DNA from: Grammothele lineata | Taxonomy: Eukaryota > Basidiomycota > Agaricomycetes > Polyporales > Polyporaceae | Direction: 5' to 3' | Assembly: GCA_002150815.3 (NCBI GenBank) | Contig: NDFF03000143.1 | Location: forward strand, 1-64,000 | Length of the DNA: 64,000 bases | Shown here: positions 11,279 through 23,185 of the stretch, piece by piece | How the letters are laid out: every line of letters begins with the position of its first letter | Numbering within the stretch: the stretch's first letter is position 1 | Notes under the pieces: model-generated | Seen by the model: only the letters and a program-made list of their open reading frames with translations | Told to the model about the DNA's origin: nothing | The model's database searches: none | Translations under genes and position numbers: made by a program

Positions 11279-13452
11279 AACGGGGTGTGGAGGGTGTGGG
11301 AGGATGATGGTCGGGTGGTTGAGCAGACAGGGAAGGCAGTGGGGAAAGGCAAGAGTAAGAACATACCGGTGAGAGCGCTGTATTATATATGTCTGTGCAG
11401 CTATTGTTGCTCAAAGACAGCAGGAAGCAGCCACTGACCACCTTGAAAGCGAGAGTGACGGTTGAGATTTGGAAGCGCCAAAGACGCGTGGGCCACGCGT
11501 AGATGTTGTGTCCCATCACGTGCTCGTTCCACTCCCAAATCGAGCCGACTATGGCTGTAAGTGAGTCAACGATTTGCAAAAGCTGCTCAATCGCGCATAG
11601 ACTTCAGAGAGATATGTGCGGAGGGCTCGCAGTTCCTTGTTGCGTAGCTGCTGAGTATCTCGAGGCCTTTGAATGTTTACAGTTTATAAGCGCCCATTTG
11701 GTAAGCTGGTCAGACGGTGGCGATGTCGGGATCGCTTACGTAGCCCAGAAGTTCGCGCCGAGTCGTTCAAGTTCCACCGATTTGTGGTCGCTCCTAACGA
11801 TTGAAAAAACAGGCCCTATCTGGCGTTCTAGTGTGCCACACTCACCCGCGAGCGTGGGCCTCCGATAAAGTTAGTGGTGGGACCTAGTTGCCCCCTAGTT
11901 AAACATCCCTTACGGGCGGCCCAGGCTGAATCACCGCAGTTCCTCAATTTGGATGGCTCATACGTAGTACGAGGCGGGTGTGGACATTTTTCATTGTGGG
12001 GAGGAGCAAAGCCACAGGAAGCGAGGACAATGAGAAGACATACTTGATGGAGTCTCACACGTGGTAGAGGGTGGGTCGGAAAATTAATTGCCGCGGCCGA
12101 CGTTGAACGTTGAACTCCGCCCGGCGAGCGGCCCTTGCTTTGTCCCTCTCGTTCATTTCCGACTCTGTGTGGCAATCTAGTGATCGGTCGGGCCTCCCTG
12201 ATCAAGATTTAACAGTATCGACGGACACCACAGGGAACAATTGGAATCGCAATCGTCTATTGGGAAGTGAATCCGGATCTGACGCACGGATGACTCGACT
12301 CAGATACTCTCCCACTGCAACACAATGTGAACCGTGCTGAGCGGAATCTAAGCCCTTGGGTAGCCTAGGCATTCATTGCGGAACGTGGAGCACGCAAACA
12401 TGTTCCTAGAGGACTGAAGTTATACATCAGCACGATCCATAACAGTTGCTCGCTGTTGGGAGGATGCAAAACAAGCAGCTATATGAGTGCGTCTCGTGGT
12501 AAAAGGACTCGGACTCGGTCATATCGCTATCCATACGTCTTGCATAAAGTAGCCACAGCAGACCCAGCTACTTACGATCTGGAAGACGCGCGTCCCACGA
12601 GCTCCAGTGAGCTTGTGGGCTCCACGGCACCTCTCATGAGTCTGACACCTTCAGTGTCCAACTTGGGCTTCCTCGGTGCGTCGCGGACTAAATATGTCAC
12701 GCAACCACTCGCTGCCACTCACAACCATTGCTCATTTCGTAGGTTCGCGCTATGTATAAGGTGCCATGCGGCGGCCCGTGTGGCTGAAGCTTACTCGTTG
12801 GGTGGCTACTGCTAGGCGAGGGCGAGGGCGAACCGGGAAGGGACGTGCCAGAGCTTGGATGCATCGTGCGAGATTGGACATTGACTGGTAAGTGACGCGG
12901 TGCGATGCGTGCGGTGCGTACGGTTGCGGTGTACGGGGTTGAAGGACATGAAGGTGAGGTGGCGTTGCCCCACGTAATTGATATTTTGTTCGGGCAACGC
13001 TGCATGAGATCGCGTCGTATCGTATGTGTATACTACATGCATCTCAATAAACTTTGGGCTTAAGTAACTTCCACTGTGCAAGATGTGCGCCTGATTGAGA
13101 AGATCTAGAGACCCTAGGCCTCGAGTGCCCCAGAGCAGGATTGTCCTTTTCGACTGATATCAGTGTTCATGCGTTGCAGTGGAATGGACAAACGGGCAGT
13201 TCGTTGAAGTTCAGAGTGCAAGTTCTGCAACAGTAAGCGCCAGGGAACAGTCGCTATTACGCAGGGACACTTCGTCCGTTGGCAATCCTTCGACCAGGAA
13301 TTACCCGCTGAACGGAAGGCGAGAAAGACAGCGAGCGATATATTATCCCTACACAAAGTAGCGAAATACGAAGTCGTGACAAAGTAAACAAGCTGACACA
13401 ACAGCAGCGTGAAGGCGGGGCAGAAGATAGATGTCGACGCAAGACGCAAGTA
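11279..13452. other. Intergenic between FunK1 copies A and B
   Basis: No supportable gene. The left half is promoter-side sequence shared with the region upstream of copy B. From about 13125 it is the 3' flank of copy B. Short open frames here show no family resemblance or splice structure. Confidence 0.5.
11381..11389 (-). promoter_or_regulatory. TATA-like box of FunK1 copy A
   Basis: On the minus strand this reads TATATAATA, about 105 bp upstream of the start codon. The equivalent position in copy B (16431-16440) reads ATATAAGATA. Confidence 0.4.
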
Positions 13453-16400
13453 TCAGGCGGCGCTGATCCTGCTCCGCTTCGGCTCGGACTCGGGCGCACT
13501 CTTGATTGACCGCTTCTTCGAGTTTGGATGGCGTTGAACGGTGTCAAGCGCTTCCGCAGCGAACATTTTGTCGTCAGTCTTGTCGTTATCTGGCCACACG
13601 TTGTTCGCGAGAGAGTCGCTTAGGAGTGTGATCACTGAAGTGTGGGTCTCGAGATTCTCGCTGAGCGCCGCGAGTTCCTGCCGCGCCATCTCCTGCCGCT
13701 CCTTTTCCGCACGCTCACGCGCAGCAGCCTCTTTCTTCTTCTTCTCGTCGTCCTTATCGTCGAGGGAGCTCGAGGGTTTTCTTTTCCAATTGCCGAGATA
13801 TACAGTGCGAGTCGGCGCCTTTTTCTGAGGACGCGCCGTCTGTGGTTCTGCGGTGGTGGATTCCTGGGCCATCCTTTCCAGTGCGTAGTGCGCCATGAAC
13901 CATTTCAGGAGCGTCCGGACTATGCCGGTGAGAGGATGCGTGTTGTCGCGCACGAGCAGAGGAGCCTTGAACTTGGCAGAAGAATCGGATGAAGTACGGC
14001 CGGCGGTTGGGGTAGTCGGAGGACAATGAGAGGATGTAAGGGGACCAGTAGAGCAGATACGAGGAGGAGTTTGAGCACCGCCGTCCTCCGAGGATAGCGG
14101 GGTCAGAGGCGAATTTTCGCGTGAATTCGAAGGGGGTGTGAGGGGGGATGAAGGCCGACCCGCGGGGTCCTGAGGAGAAACAGGCGCGTCGGAGGATTTT
14201 GGAAGAGGAAGATAGAATTCCAGAACCTGGCGACCTCTAGTGTTGTAGCCGGTGACGTCGATGACACCGCCCTTGATCGAACTCTTCTTCAAGGTCCCGC
14301 AGCGATCTCCGTCGACTAGTTGATTGCGTTCATCGAAGTAGGCACGTATAAACTTCGAGACAAGCCGATCGTCGATACTGCTGTCTACGAACCGTGTCCC
14401 ATAATAGATGAGGACATGGAATACAGACTCCAGCTCGTCTGGAATCTGCACGCGCCGTAGTGGGTCGTCCAACACGTGCACCGATTGAAATTCAAGCGTG
14501 CCCTATCCAGCAAGAAATAGTAACCAGGTGGTAAGCACATATGGACGGAAATGCCGCAGTGATGTGACTTACCGTACGATCCGGTTGTCGTCCCACGTCG
14601 CTGCTGGGAACCATCGGTCTCGAAAGCTCCCAGTCATTGAGGAGACCAAAGGCCTGGCCATTCTTGAAACATAACAGGATATTGCCAGAGCTGATGTCGC
14701 GATGCATTATTCCAGCCATGCAAGCACCTTCGTGAGCTAAGGCATGATTAGTATGAGCGCGGAAGACGACAAACCAGGAGCAAGCAGAAACATACCAATG
14801 AGTGCGTGGGTAAGGGCCAGAATGAGCTCGAACGAGCTGCTGAATTGCTCGAGGGGCACCCCGACTTCCTTCACGACCAACCGATAGTGCTGATGACGCT
14901 TGAGGGGGCATTTCGAAGCTTTTGGATGATAATGTGGCCAAAGAGATTGGGACGTCGTCACCTGGTCACGTAGATCTCCATGGCACTCCAAAGTTGGCAC
15001 GAAGTTGACGCCCTTCGTGTTGAGGAAACGAAGCGTGTCGCCTTCCCGGGAGATATTGGGGTGGTCAACCCGCCAGGCATCCTTCAGGTAAACGGGCTTC
15101 GCACCGGGAGCAATCGTACAACTCTGGTCGACTTCAACTGCGACGTAGCCCCGCGTTCCGCGTCCTGCGACGCCTCCTGCCATGAAGTGCGGTCGCCCAA
15201 CGGCGTAGCGCTTCGTTTGCAGCGTTGCTTTGCCCTTGTCCGAGTCCTCCATCGGCTGGCACTGCACTTCCAACACCCACCACGGCCACTTGTCGCTCAG
15301 CGATCGAGCGAACAACTCGCGAACGTAATCCTCCGTGTCAGGATCTTCGGTGGTTGCGAACGACTTCATGGCCTTCCACAACTCTGAACCCGGCTCGATC
15401 GGAGTGGCTGTCGTGTCGTAGCCGCGCTCCTCAGCGGACATCCGAGAGTAGTGGTAGAAGAATTCGCCCAATGCCTCCCCACCATCCTCCGTGTAGTTGA
15501 ACTTCTCCGACACGAACAGTCCAGATCGGTCGACGCGGACTAAGCGAGCGTGGTCGGCGAGGAAGAGGACGGCGAAGATGAACATTCGCTGCTGGAAATG
15601 GAAGACGCGGTCGAAGTACGCTAGCAGTTGAGCCAACGCTTTTCGACGCTCGATGCTCCCTCCTTCGCCATTCTCGGCAGCGTCGTCAAAGGGATCCTGG
15701 TTGGTCTTGTCGGACTTGCACTCGATGATGAGATCGACCCAGGACCAGTCGATGGGGACGTACTGTCCCTTTTTGCGTCTTTGAGGAACGCGGTCGTCGG
15801 GATACAGGCCACAATCAGCGGCGTTCTTGGTCCGGTCTTTCTCGTCGGCCTGGTAAGGTGTCGCGACGACCGTGAAGCCGGGGAAAATTCCGGCGTCGTT
15901 AAGAGCCTTGGGCTAGAAGAGCATGTTAAAAGAAACAAGATGTGTGTGTATGATCACGTACCACCGCCTTGTACATTTTCTTTTCCGAGTCTAGGTCCGT
16001 GCTGTCCAGGAAGATAGGCGTGTGAAGCACGTACACGCCGCGGGAGCGGATTACGAAATGATCCATGAATGCTAGACGAGGAATAACTGTGATCTTGCCA
16101 TACATGTTTCGTCGAAGCTCGTTGCGGTATCGTTCTCTTTTGAAGGGAGTATCGAGAATTTCGAATCCGATGGGACGGAGAAGAGATTTCAGAGGAGAGT
16201 CGCTAACGTAGTCAGCACCGGGGAGATGGCTCAGAAAGAAGAGGCTCTGAGAGTGACCGCGGGCAGATTCTGTATCGTTAATGTCAGAGAAGGAGACATT
16301 GCGAGAGGAACCCTGAGTGAAACTCCGAGTTGCGGGCGGCATGACAGGTGGGAGGAGTGGTCGGTGGTCGAGGGGTCGGGTAGGAGGGGGACGGGGAGAG

Positions 16401-17590
16401 GTGACAGCAGAGACATACCGGCAAGAGAGTTATCTTATATGCGCGTTCACGCAGCTATTGTTCGTCCAAGGCAGCAGGATGCAGCCACTGACCACCTTGT
16501 ATCCGGAAGCGAGAGAGATGGTTCAAGTTTGGAAGCGCCCGTGACGCGCCGAGTCCCTCGCGTAAGCATTGCCTCACATCACGTGCTCGTTCTCCTCCGA
16601 TATCGATTCCAGAGATCGACAATGCTGCTGGTATGTCAACGACTATGAAAAGCTGCTCAATCGCACATCAACGGCCCTAGCGGATACCCACAGATGAAAC
16701 AAGACGCTTTTTTTGGTGGCCGCGCGATACTTATATTAAGGTCTTGGGGATGATGTTTGTCGTTTATAAGCGCCCATCTTGCGCCCATCTGCTTCGGCCA
16801 AATGGTGGCGATGCCGGGACAGTCTCTTACTAGTATACCGGTACGGTCAAATGGCTCGGTACAGAACGCACGCTCAGCATGCTATCACCAGCAGCTCAAA
16901 ACACCCCTCCTCCACTGCCTCAGTCTAACGGAAAGACGAAGGGTACGGTCAGTAACTGATCATACTTCCAATGATGAAGGCCCGTGTATGCAGTACGGGC
17001 TTCAACGACCCCGAGGCGGACCGCCGGAGAATCACCGCAGCTGGATTCTGACAGCTCATTCGTGGCAGATATGAAAATTTTTATTATGTGGCTTCATTCT
17101 ATGGCGGAGAAAAAGCACGGGAAGCGAGAACAATGAGAAGACATAGTGGATTCTAGCATGCGGTAGAAAGTGATGATTGAGGCTGCGGTCGAGGAACTCC
17201 GCCCGGCCCGTCGTTGCTTTGTCTCTCTCGTCCGCTTTTGGAGTCACCTTCGCGGCAATCTAGTGATCGGACCTTGTTTGGACGTTATCAGCGAAGGCTG
17301 CCCCTGCAAACAATGGATATCGTCCATTGGGAAGTAGATCTAGATCTGACGTACGGATGACTCGACTCGGATAGTCTGCCACAGTAGTGTGAACGAGATC
17401 CCTGCTCTTGCGCAGAGGCATACACCGCGCAAACATGATCCTAGAGGACTGGAGGCATAACACATCAGCAGGATCCATAAAAGTTGCTCGCTGATGAGAA
17501 AAGGCAAAACAAGAGATTGGAGCGGTTCAGATAACAGCTACATGGGTGCGGGTCGCGGTAAAAGGTGTGCGGTGTTAATGTGGTAGGCGC
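13125..17590. repeat. Direct segmental duplication, copy 2 (FunK1 gene plus both flanks)
   Basis: Partner of the segment at about 8080-12530, in the same orientation. Exon lengths 2 and 3 of the enclosed genes are identical (1117 and 164 nt), while flanks and linker have diverged by substitutions and small indels. This points to an old tandem duplication and not an assembly artefact. Confidence 0.7.
13453..16342 (-). CDS. FunK1-family fungal protein kinase, copy B
   Basis: Paralogue of copy A, 903 residues. Exons are 15962-16342, 14796-15912, 14573-14736 and 13453-14502, with introns at the same positions and phases as in copy A. The catalytic loop is HRDISSGN (511-518) and the metal motif DWE (534-536) in LLNDWELSRPM. 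The activation-segment side reads GTLEFQSVHVLDDP after the last intron. The N-terminal ~35 residues differ from copy A, and the linker holds an added run of charged residues (KKKKEAAARERAEKERQEM). The basic tail (KKRSIKSAPESEPKRSR) is kept. All visible kinase motifs are intact, so this copy is probably functional. It differs from copy A mainly outside the kinase core. Confidence 0.85.
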
Positions 17591-17828
17591 CCCAAACGAG
17601 ACCTGAGATTGATTAGATGAGAAGGTGAGAGAGACAAGAGGTACGAGAAAGTCGCTCGGAGGACGGAAGGACCAGGTAGGTAGGTCTCGTAAAGTGTGAG
17701 ATACACGGTACCTAGAGTCTTCTTGGAGAGCATTGAGCAAACGACATTCGTTCCTTGAGAAAAATCAATACAGGTATGCTACACAAGTTTGACCGATACG
17801 TCGGCAGGCCAACGCCCGCGCTTCGTTT
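16343..17828. other. Intergenic upstream of FunK1 copy B
   Basis: No gene is supportable. Most of it is the 5' flank shared with copy A, including the promoter of copy B. Confidence 0.5.
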
Positions 17829-19276
17829 CTACAGCTTCGCCAATCTATCTAGCACGAGTGGAACATTAGTCGCAATCTTGTAAGAAGACTGGAGCAGACA
17901 CATACTGCGCGTGCTCGGGAATTACGTCCGAGCCCCTACCCTTCGCGACGAAGTCACGAAGGTTCGTGAGCGCGCGGACCTCCATCTTCTTCTGCGAGTC
18001 GCACGTCTCTGTGCCCATATGCGGAAGGAGCGTCGCGTTTGGGAACTCGAACAGGCGGGGGTTCACTGCGGGTTCGTCTGGGAAGACGTCAAGGCCAACG
18101 CCACCCAGCTGCATGGTCATTGGCGATCAGCAAAGTCGAGCGCAATGAGGAGTCGATCACTACGTACGTGTCCATCCTCGAGCGCGCGAATCATCGCAGC
18201 TTCGTCGATGACCTTCCCCCGGGCCGTGTTGACGATGACCGCGCCCTTCTTCAGCTTGCGGATCATCGTCTCGCCGACGTACCCTTCCGTCTCGGGACGC
18301 AGTGGGATGTGCACGCTGAGCACGTCCGCTTGCGCGAGCATCTCGTCGAGGCGCTCGGCAGGGAAGTACTCGCACCACTCGGGCGCGTGCGCGACCTTCC
18401 TGCGCGAGTGGTAGACGATGCGCATCGGGAACGCGTGCGCGAGCTCTGCGAGGCGGAGGCCGATCCCGCCCAGCCCGAGGATAGCGAGCGTGCGCCCGGT
18501 GAGGTCGTGTGCGGCGCCGGGCCGATGGGAGGACTTCCACTTGCCCGCGCGGACGTCCTGTTCGGCGTGTGCGAAGAGCCGGAGGGCGGAGATCATGAGG
18601 TATAGACCGGTTGTGGCGGTTGCATCGTCTACAGCGCCTGGGGTGTTGGAGACGGTAATGCCTGCGGCATATGACAGTCAGCGTGTGACATCCAAAACGA
18701 CGTCGAGAGTCAAATTTGGCAGGAATACAGCCGTAAGACGCATCCATACATGCAAGGAATGACGGCGGGCAAGGGGGGGCGCTTCGTCTTTCCCAGGTTG
18801 GCCGCAGACGCATTCCGGGGGGGGGGGGGGGGGGGGGGAAGATGTAGCTGAATTAACACTCACCACGTTCCTTGCAGGCAACAACGTCGATCTGGTCATA
18901 TCCTGCACCATTGTGTGCGATCCATTTAACGCTCGATGGAAGCCGAGCTATAAGCTCCTTGTCGAAGATGCCAATGTGGTCCGCGGAGATGTTGTGCCTG
19001 TAGATGCCGACGATGCCATCGTATTTGCCACCGGCCTGGAGCCCGGCGAAGAACTCCGTGCGGTTCTTCGCGTCCATTGCCTAGGGAGAGAACCAATAAG
19101 CGACTGTGCGCTTGTACATATGACTGGATGTGCATACGACAACGTCAGCAAGCCCCTTGAAGAGATCTTCGCACTCCTTGTGCGCCCACACGAGATCGCC
19201 TTTATGAGATATTAAGCTGCTGAAGGACGGCGCGGAACTGGTGGGCAAGCTTACCGCAGATCATAACACGTGGCAT
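17829..19276 (-). CDS. D-isomer-specific 2-hydroxyacid dehydrogenase (glyoxylate/hydroxypyruvate reductase type)
   Basis: NAD(P)-dependent reductase of 2-oxoacids such as glyoxylate or hydroxypyruvate, 337 residues in six exons: 19255-19276, 19138-19199, 18864-19080, 18168-18661, 17906-18108 and 17829-17844. The Rossmann motif GLGGIG is at 163-168. The second strand ends in HSRR (185-188), suggesting NADP preference. The catalytic triad is R248 (NTARGKV), E277 (DVFPDEP) and H295 (LLPHMG). The last exon is only 16 nt. Its acceptor overlaps another AG 4 nt upstream: one choice ends the protein ...HAQ, the other ...HAQLAKL, a type-1 peroxisomal signal. The ~200-nt fourth intron carries a run of 22 G. 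Family assignment is firm; the substrate is inferred. Confidence 0.88.
18817..18838. repeat. Poly-G homopolymer (22 nt) inside an intron
   Basis: Twenty-two consecutive G on the plus strand (C in the transcript), within the 202-nt intron 18662-18863 of the dehydrogenase gene. It sits close to the donor side and should be length-polymorphic. Confidence 0.9.
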
Positions 19277-20042
19277 GTTTAGTATGCCGGTCAAGAACGT
19301 TGCAATAGCTTGGGGTGGAGGGGAGAGAGATCGCGGGCCATCTTATAACGAGAGCGCGACGGGGTCGTACGCGCGAGCGGGCCGGTCGTTCCGTAGGGCT
19401 CGTGAACGCGGCGTACGGCGCGGAGTTCCGAGGATGGTCACGAGAGGAGGGACATGGGTAATGGGATGATGAAGAGAGGTTGTCGAGAACGTCGGAGCGA
19501 CATAGCACTGTCAGAGTACTGTCTCGAACGCACAGGCTGCCACACGTTCGCCGCTTCACGACCATGTCGCGGGGGCCCGGAGCGAGCCGGAAACAGTCGC
19601 CCCTACGGGCCGATACTTCCGGGCCCTCTCAAACGCGCGTTGAGGCTTCAAGCTCTTTAATCGCAACCTGTCCAATATCTGCCCGCCGCAAGGATCGTCA
19701 CCTTCCTAGTCGCTAATCAAGTACTTCTGTTACTAGGCAGCTTGAAAGTGCGAACCGAGAAGCCCTAACTTAAATGGCTATCATGCTGGACTCTGATGAT
19801 CGTCGCGACAATGAATGTAAGTGTCATCGTTTGACGGCGTTTCGGAGGAAAGGCGAGCCAGGTTCGTGTGCGTTTATGCCACTACAGGAGAATACTGCTA
19901 ATCTTATTGCTTCGCCCGTATAATGTACCCCGTGCAGCCTATGTGTACCGTGTAGCATTCACGCAGTTGAACGACCAGCAAACGACCTACTTCTTGGTCA
20001 GGGATTGCTTCAACCTCTATTTCTCCAGCTCACGGCACCAAC
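19277..20042. other. Intergenic, divergent promoters
   Basis: Shared upstream region of the dehydrogenase (-) and FunK1 copy C (+). No gene or clear box is recognised. Confidence 0.4.
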
Positions 20043-22909
20043 ATGCCCCACCTTTCTCTTTCCCTTCACGTTCCTCAAGTTGCTCTCGCGGTCATGCATC
20101 TTGGAGGGAAACGAGCACGTGTCAGGAAGCTAGCGGCAAACTATGGACCGGGTCACCAGCGGGCGCTTCTCAACTTCAACCATTTCACCTACCACCAACC
20201 AGGTGGTCAGAATCTCCTCCTGTTCGCATCTTCCAATCACTACGAGGGTAAGCCTCTTGTCACTGATTATTCACTGTCTTCCTCAAACTATTCGTCTACT
20301 AGGCTCCAAGTTTACGACTCGACGCCCCTCGACACTACACATCATGTTCACCACTGTTCCTCGTCCGGCATTCATGGATCACTTTGTCGTCCATTCCGAC
20401 AGATCTCAGTATAACGGGACTCAGATATTCTCAAACCTCAAGACGCCGAAGACTACCAAGGAGATGTACAGGAATATTGTACGTGACCACTGACATATGC
20501 TTATCCTGCCGTGATTGTAGGTCTAAACGATATGATATTCCACTAGTGTAAAGCTCTCAACAACGTAGAAATCTGCCCCGGCTTCACTTTCATAGTAACC
20601 CCTTGCAAGGCTGATGAGAACAGCTCTGGGGAGCTCGCCGCCGACGGGGGATTGTATCCTAGTGACAATGCACCCGAGGCACGCGATAATTCACAGTACA
20701 CCTCCATCGACTGGTCATGGGTCGACCTGGTCATCAAATGCTGGCACGGCAGTCATGAGGAAGACCCCGAATACGACTTCTCCTCAGAAGATGGCGATGA
20801 CGACGATGGCAATGGGACGGTGACCAGTTGGACGGTGGAGAGGGAGTTGAGAGAGCTCCTCGTGTCTCTCGAGCTCATGTTTCGCCACCAGCAGAGGACG
20901 TTCGTCTTCGCGGTTCTCTTCCTCGGTACCCACGCCTGCTTTGTTCGCGCCGACCGGTCTGGGCTGGTCGTGTCCGAGGAGTTCGACTACATGGTGGACG
21001 GCGGTCAGGCGCTCGGAGAGTTCTTCTACCACTACTCTCGGATGTCTCCCGCGGACCATGGTCACGACACGACAGCGTCGCGGATCATGCCAGGCTCACG
21101 GTTGTGCAAGGCCATGAAGATATTCGCGGAGACGGAGGATCCCAGCACGGAGGACTGCGTTCGCCAGCTGTTCGCCCAGACGTTGAGCAGCACTGGCGGG
21201 TGGTCGTGGTGGGTGCTGGAGGTGCATTGCCAGCCGAAGAAACACGAGGATCAGGCCACGCCACGGGCAAAGCGATACGCTGTCGGGAGACCACACTTCG
21301 CAGCCAACGATGTTTTTGGGCGAGGTACGCGAGGCTATGTTGCGCTCGAAGTCGACGAGAACGACTCAGTCGTTCCTGGTTCGAGCCTGGTGTATCTCAA
21401 AGACGTCTGGCGGATCGATCGGCCAAACATTTGTTTGGAGGGCGAGATAATTTGCTCCCTGAACGAGAAGGGCATCGAGTACACTCCGATCTTGGAGTGC
21501 CACGGCGACGTGCGGGGCCAAGTGACGATATCGCAATCACTCTGGTCGCAATACCACTCGAACTCGTCGAAGCGCCCCCTCATCCATCGCCAGCATTATC
21601 GAATAGTCGTGAAAGAAATCGGAAGCCCCCTGGAACAAGTTCCTCGGTCGTTTGGCCTCGTCATGGCCCTTACTCATGCACTTATCGGTACGTTATTGCT
21701 CGAAGTCGCACTCTCCAGCTCCATACTAATGCATACATCTCAGCTCATAAAGCTACCTGCAAGGCAAGAATCATGCATTGCGATAACGGCGCTAGAAATG
21801 TCCTATCGTGTTCCAAGAACGGCGAGAATTTCGGTCTACTCAGCGACTGGGAGCTATCAAGGCCAATGAATCTCAACGACGACGCGGTGCAGTATCCTAG
21901 GAACACTGTATGTTCTTTCCCCAGGATGTATATATATGCAGTCTTACTGACCAGCAGACCACCTTGTCCTGTCCGCTAGGGCACGCGAGAGTTCAAGTCA
22001 TCAAAAACCCTCCACGACTCCCGCTGGCCAATCCGCATTCCAGACGAATTGGAGTCTGCGTTCCACGTCCTGATCTACTGTGCGGTACGCTTTGTCGAGA
22101 GTAATATCGACGATGAATATGTCACCGAGTTCGTATACGACTACTTCGTGAAACCCCATCATGTAGGCCGCGGCATCATCCGCGGCAGCCTGTACAAGGG
22201 TCTGTCGATCAGGAGTGGCTTCATCGATGTTGCCAGCTACAGCACATGTTGGCGCCCTTCCGTGTGGTTGAATCTGGTCTTCTACAAACCCCTCCCAGAC
22301 CCTGTCGCTGCCCCTCCCTCTCCCCAGGCTCTCGAAATTTGCCAAGAATCCCAACCTTCGCTTCTTACCTTGGAAACTTGGCCTAGCGACTCTCGGGTTC
22401 CTCCCAGCAAGTTGGTCTCCCCTGCTGGCGGCCTGACACCTTGTAACGAACGCCCGGCTACCCCTACCCGGTTTGTTTTCGTTCAGCGCGACGAAACACA
22501 TCCTCTGAACAACATAGTTCAGACGCTCTTGAAATGGTTCAAGGTGTTCAACAAATCGGAGTCGATCAGGCAGCACCACTCAACTCCAGCTGTACCAGCT
22601 CAGAACGCGCAACCTCGTGGGGTGGTTCACACTAGTATAAATCTAGGCTCATTGAAAGCTGAAAACGCTGGCAATGAGGGCGATATTGAAGCACGTCAAG
22701 CGAAGAAGGCGAAGCAGAAAGAGGATAAGGAAGCGAAGAAGGCTGAGAAGGAACGGAGGATTGTGGAGTTGGGCAAGAGGCTCGAGTCGCACGATGCGAT
22801 GATCAGTTTACTGATCAATTCGCTCGAGACCAAGCCGTGGCCGCAATATGACAAGACCTACGATAAGATTGGAATGGAGAAGAATGTCAGGATAGGTGGT
22901 TGTCGCTAG
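20043..22909 (+). CDS. FunK1-family protein kinase, copy C (degenerate catalytic loop and truncated tail)
   Basis: Third FunK1 gene, inverted relative to A and B, 871 residues. Exons are 20043-20247, 20303-20478, 20547-21687, 21744-21907 and 21980-22909. Introns 2-4 match those of A and B, and the fourth exon is again 164 nt; the first intron is extra. The catalytic loop reads HCDNGARN (519-526): the HRD arginine is replaced by Cys and IS by NG, although the Asp and Asn remain. DWE is at 542-544. An in-frame TAG ends the protein before the basic tail. The next 24 codons after it (22910-22984) still encode NPEKRSIGSAGSEPHSKRR, matching the tails of A and B. The start codon is the least certain part. 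It may be a pseudokinase. Confidence 0.75.
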
Positions 22910-23185
22910 AACCCGGAGAAGCGTTCGATTGGGAGCGCAGGGTCCGAGCCCCATTCGAAGCGGAGGAGAGTTAACGTCGTCTAGGCCTACCCTCGCTTCG
23001 TGTATATCCAATCGTCGAAATACATAGCAGGACATACGATGTGCCAGATTGTCATCCGTAGTCTGAACCCAAGTAGAATTCGTTCATGAACACGACTGAG
23101 AAATACACAAAAGTTCAGCGCACAAGCGGAGAATTCTGCGCCCCGCTGAAGACATTCTGCAGCGCGTATAACAATGATTTCGTAG

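Larger units (their letters stand above)
8080..12530. repeat. Direct segmental duplication, copy 1 (FunK1 gene plus both flanks)
   Basis: Beyond the kinase gene itself, about 330 bp of 3' flank resemble copy 2; compare the GGAAGGCGAGAA...GACAGCGAGCGATATATTA stretches near 8277 and 13314. Much of the 5' flank also matches (GCAGCCACTGACCACCTTG near 11429 and 16481; GTTGCTCGCTG near 12446 and 17484). Boundaries are approximate, since identity fades towards the edges. The offset between copies is about 5.05 kb. Confidence 0.7.
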
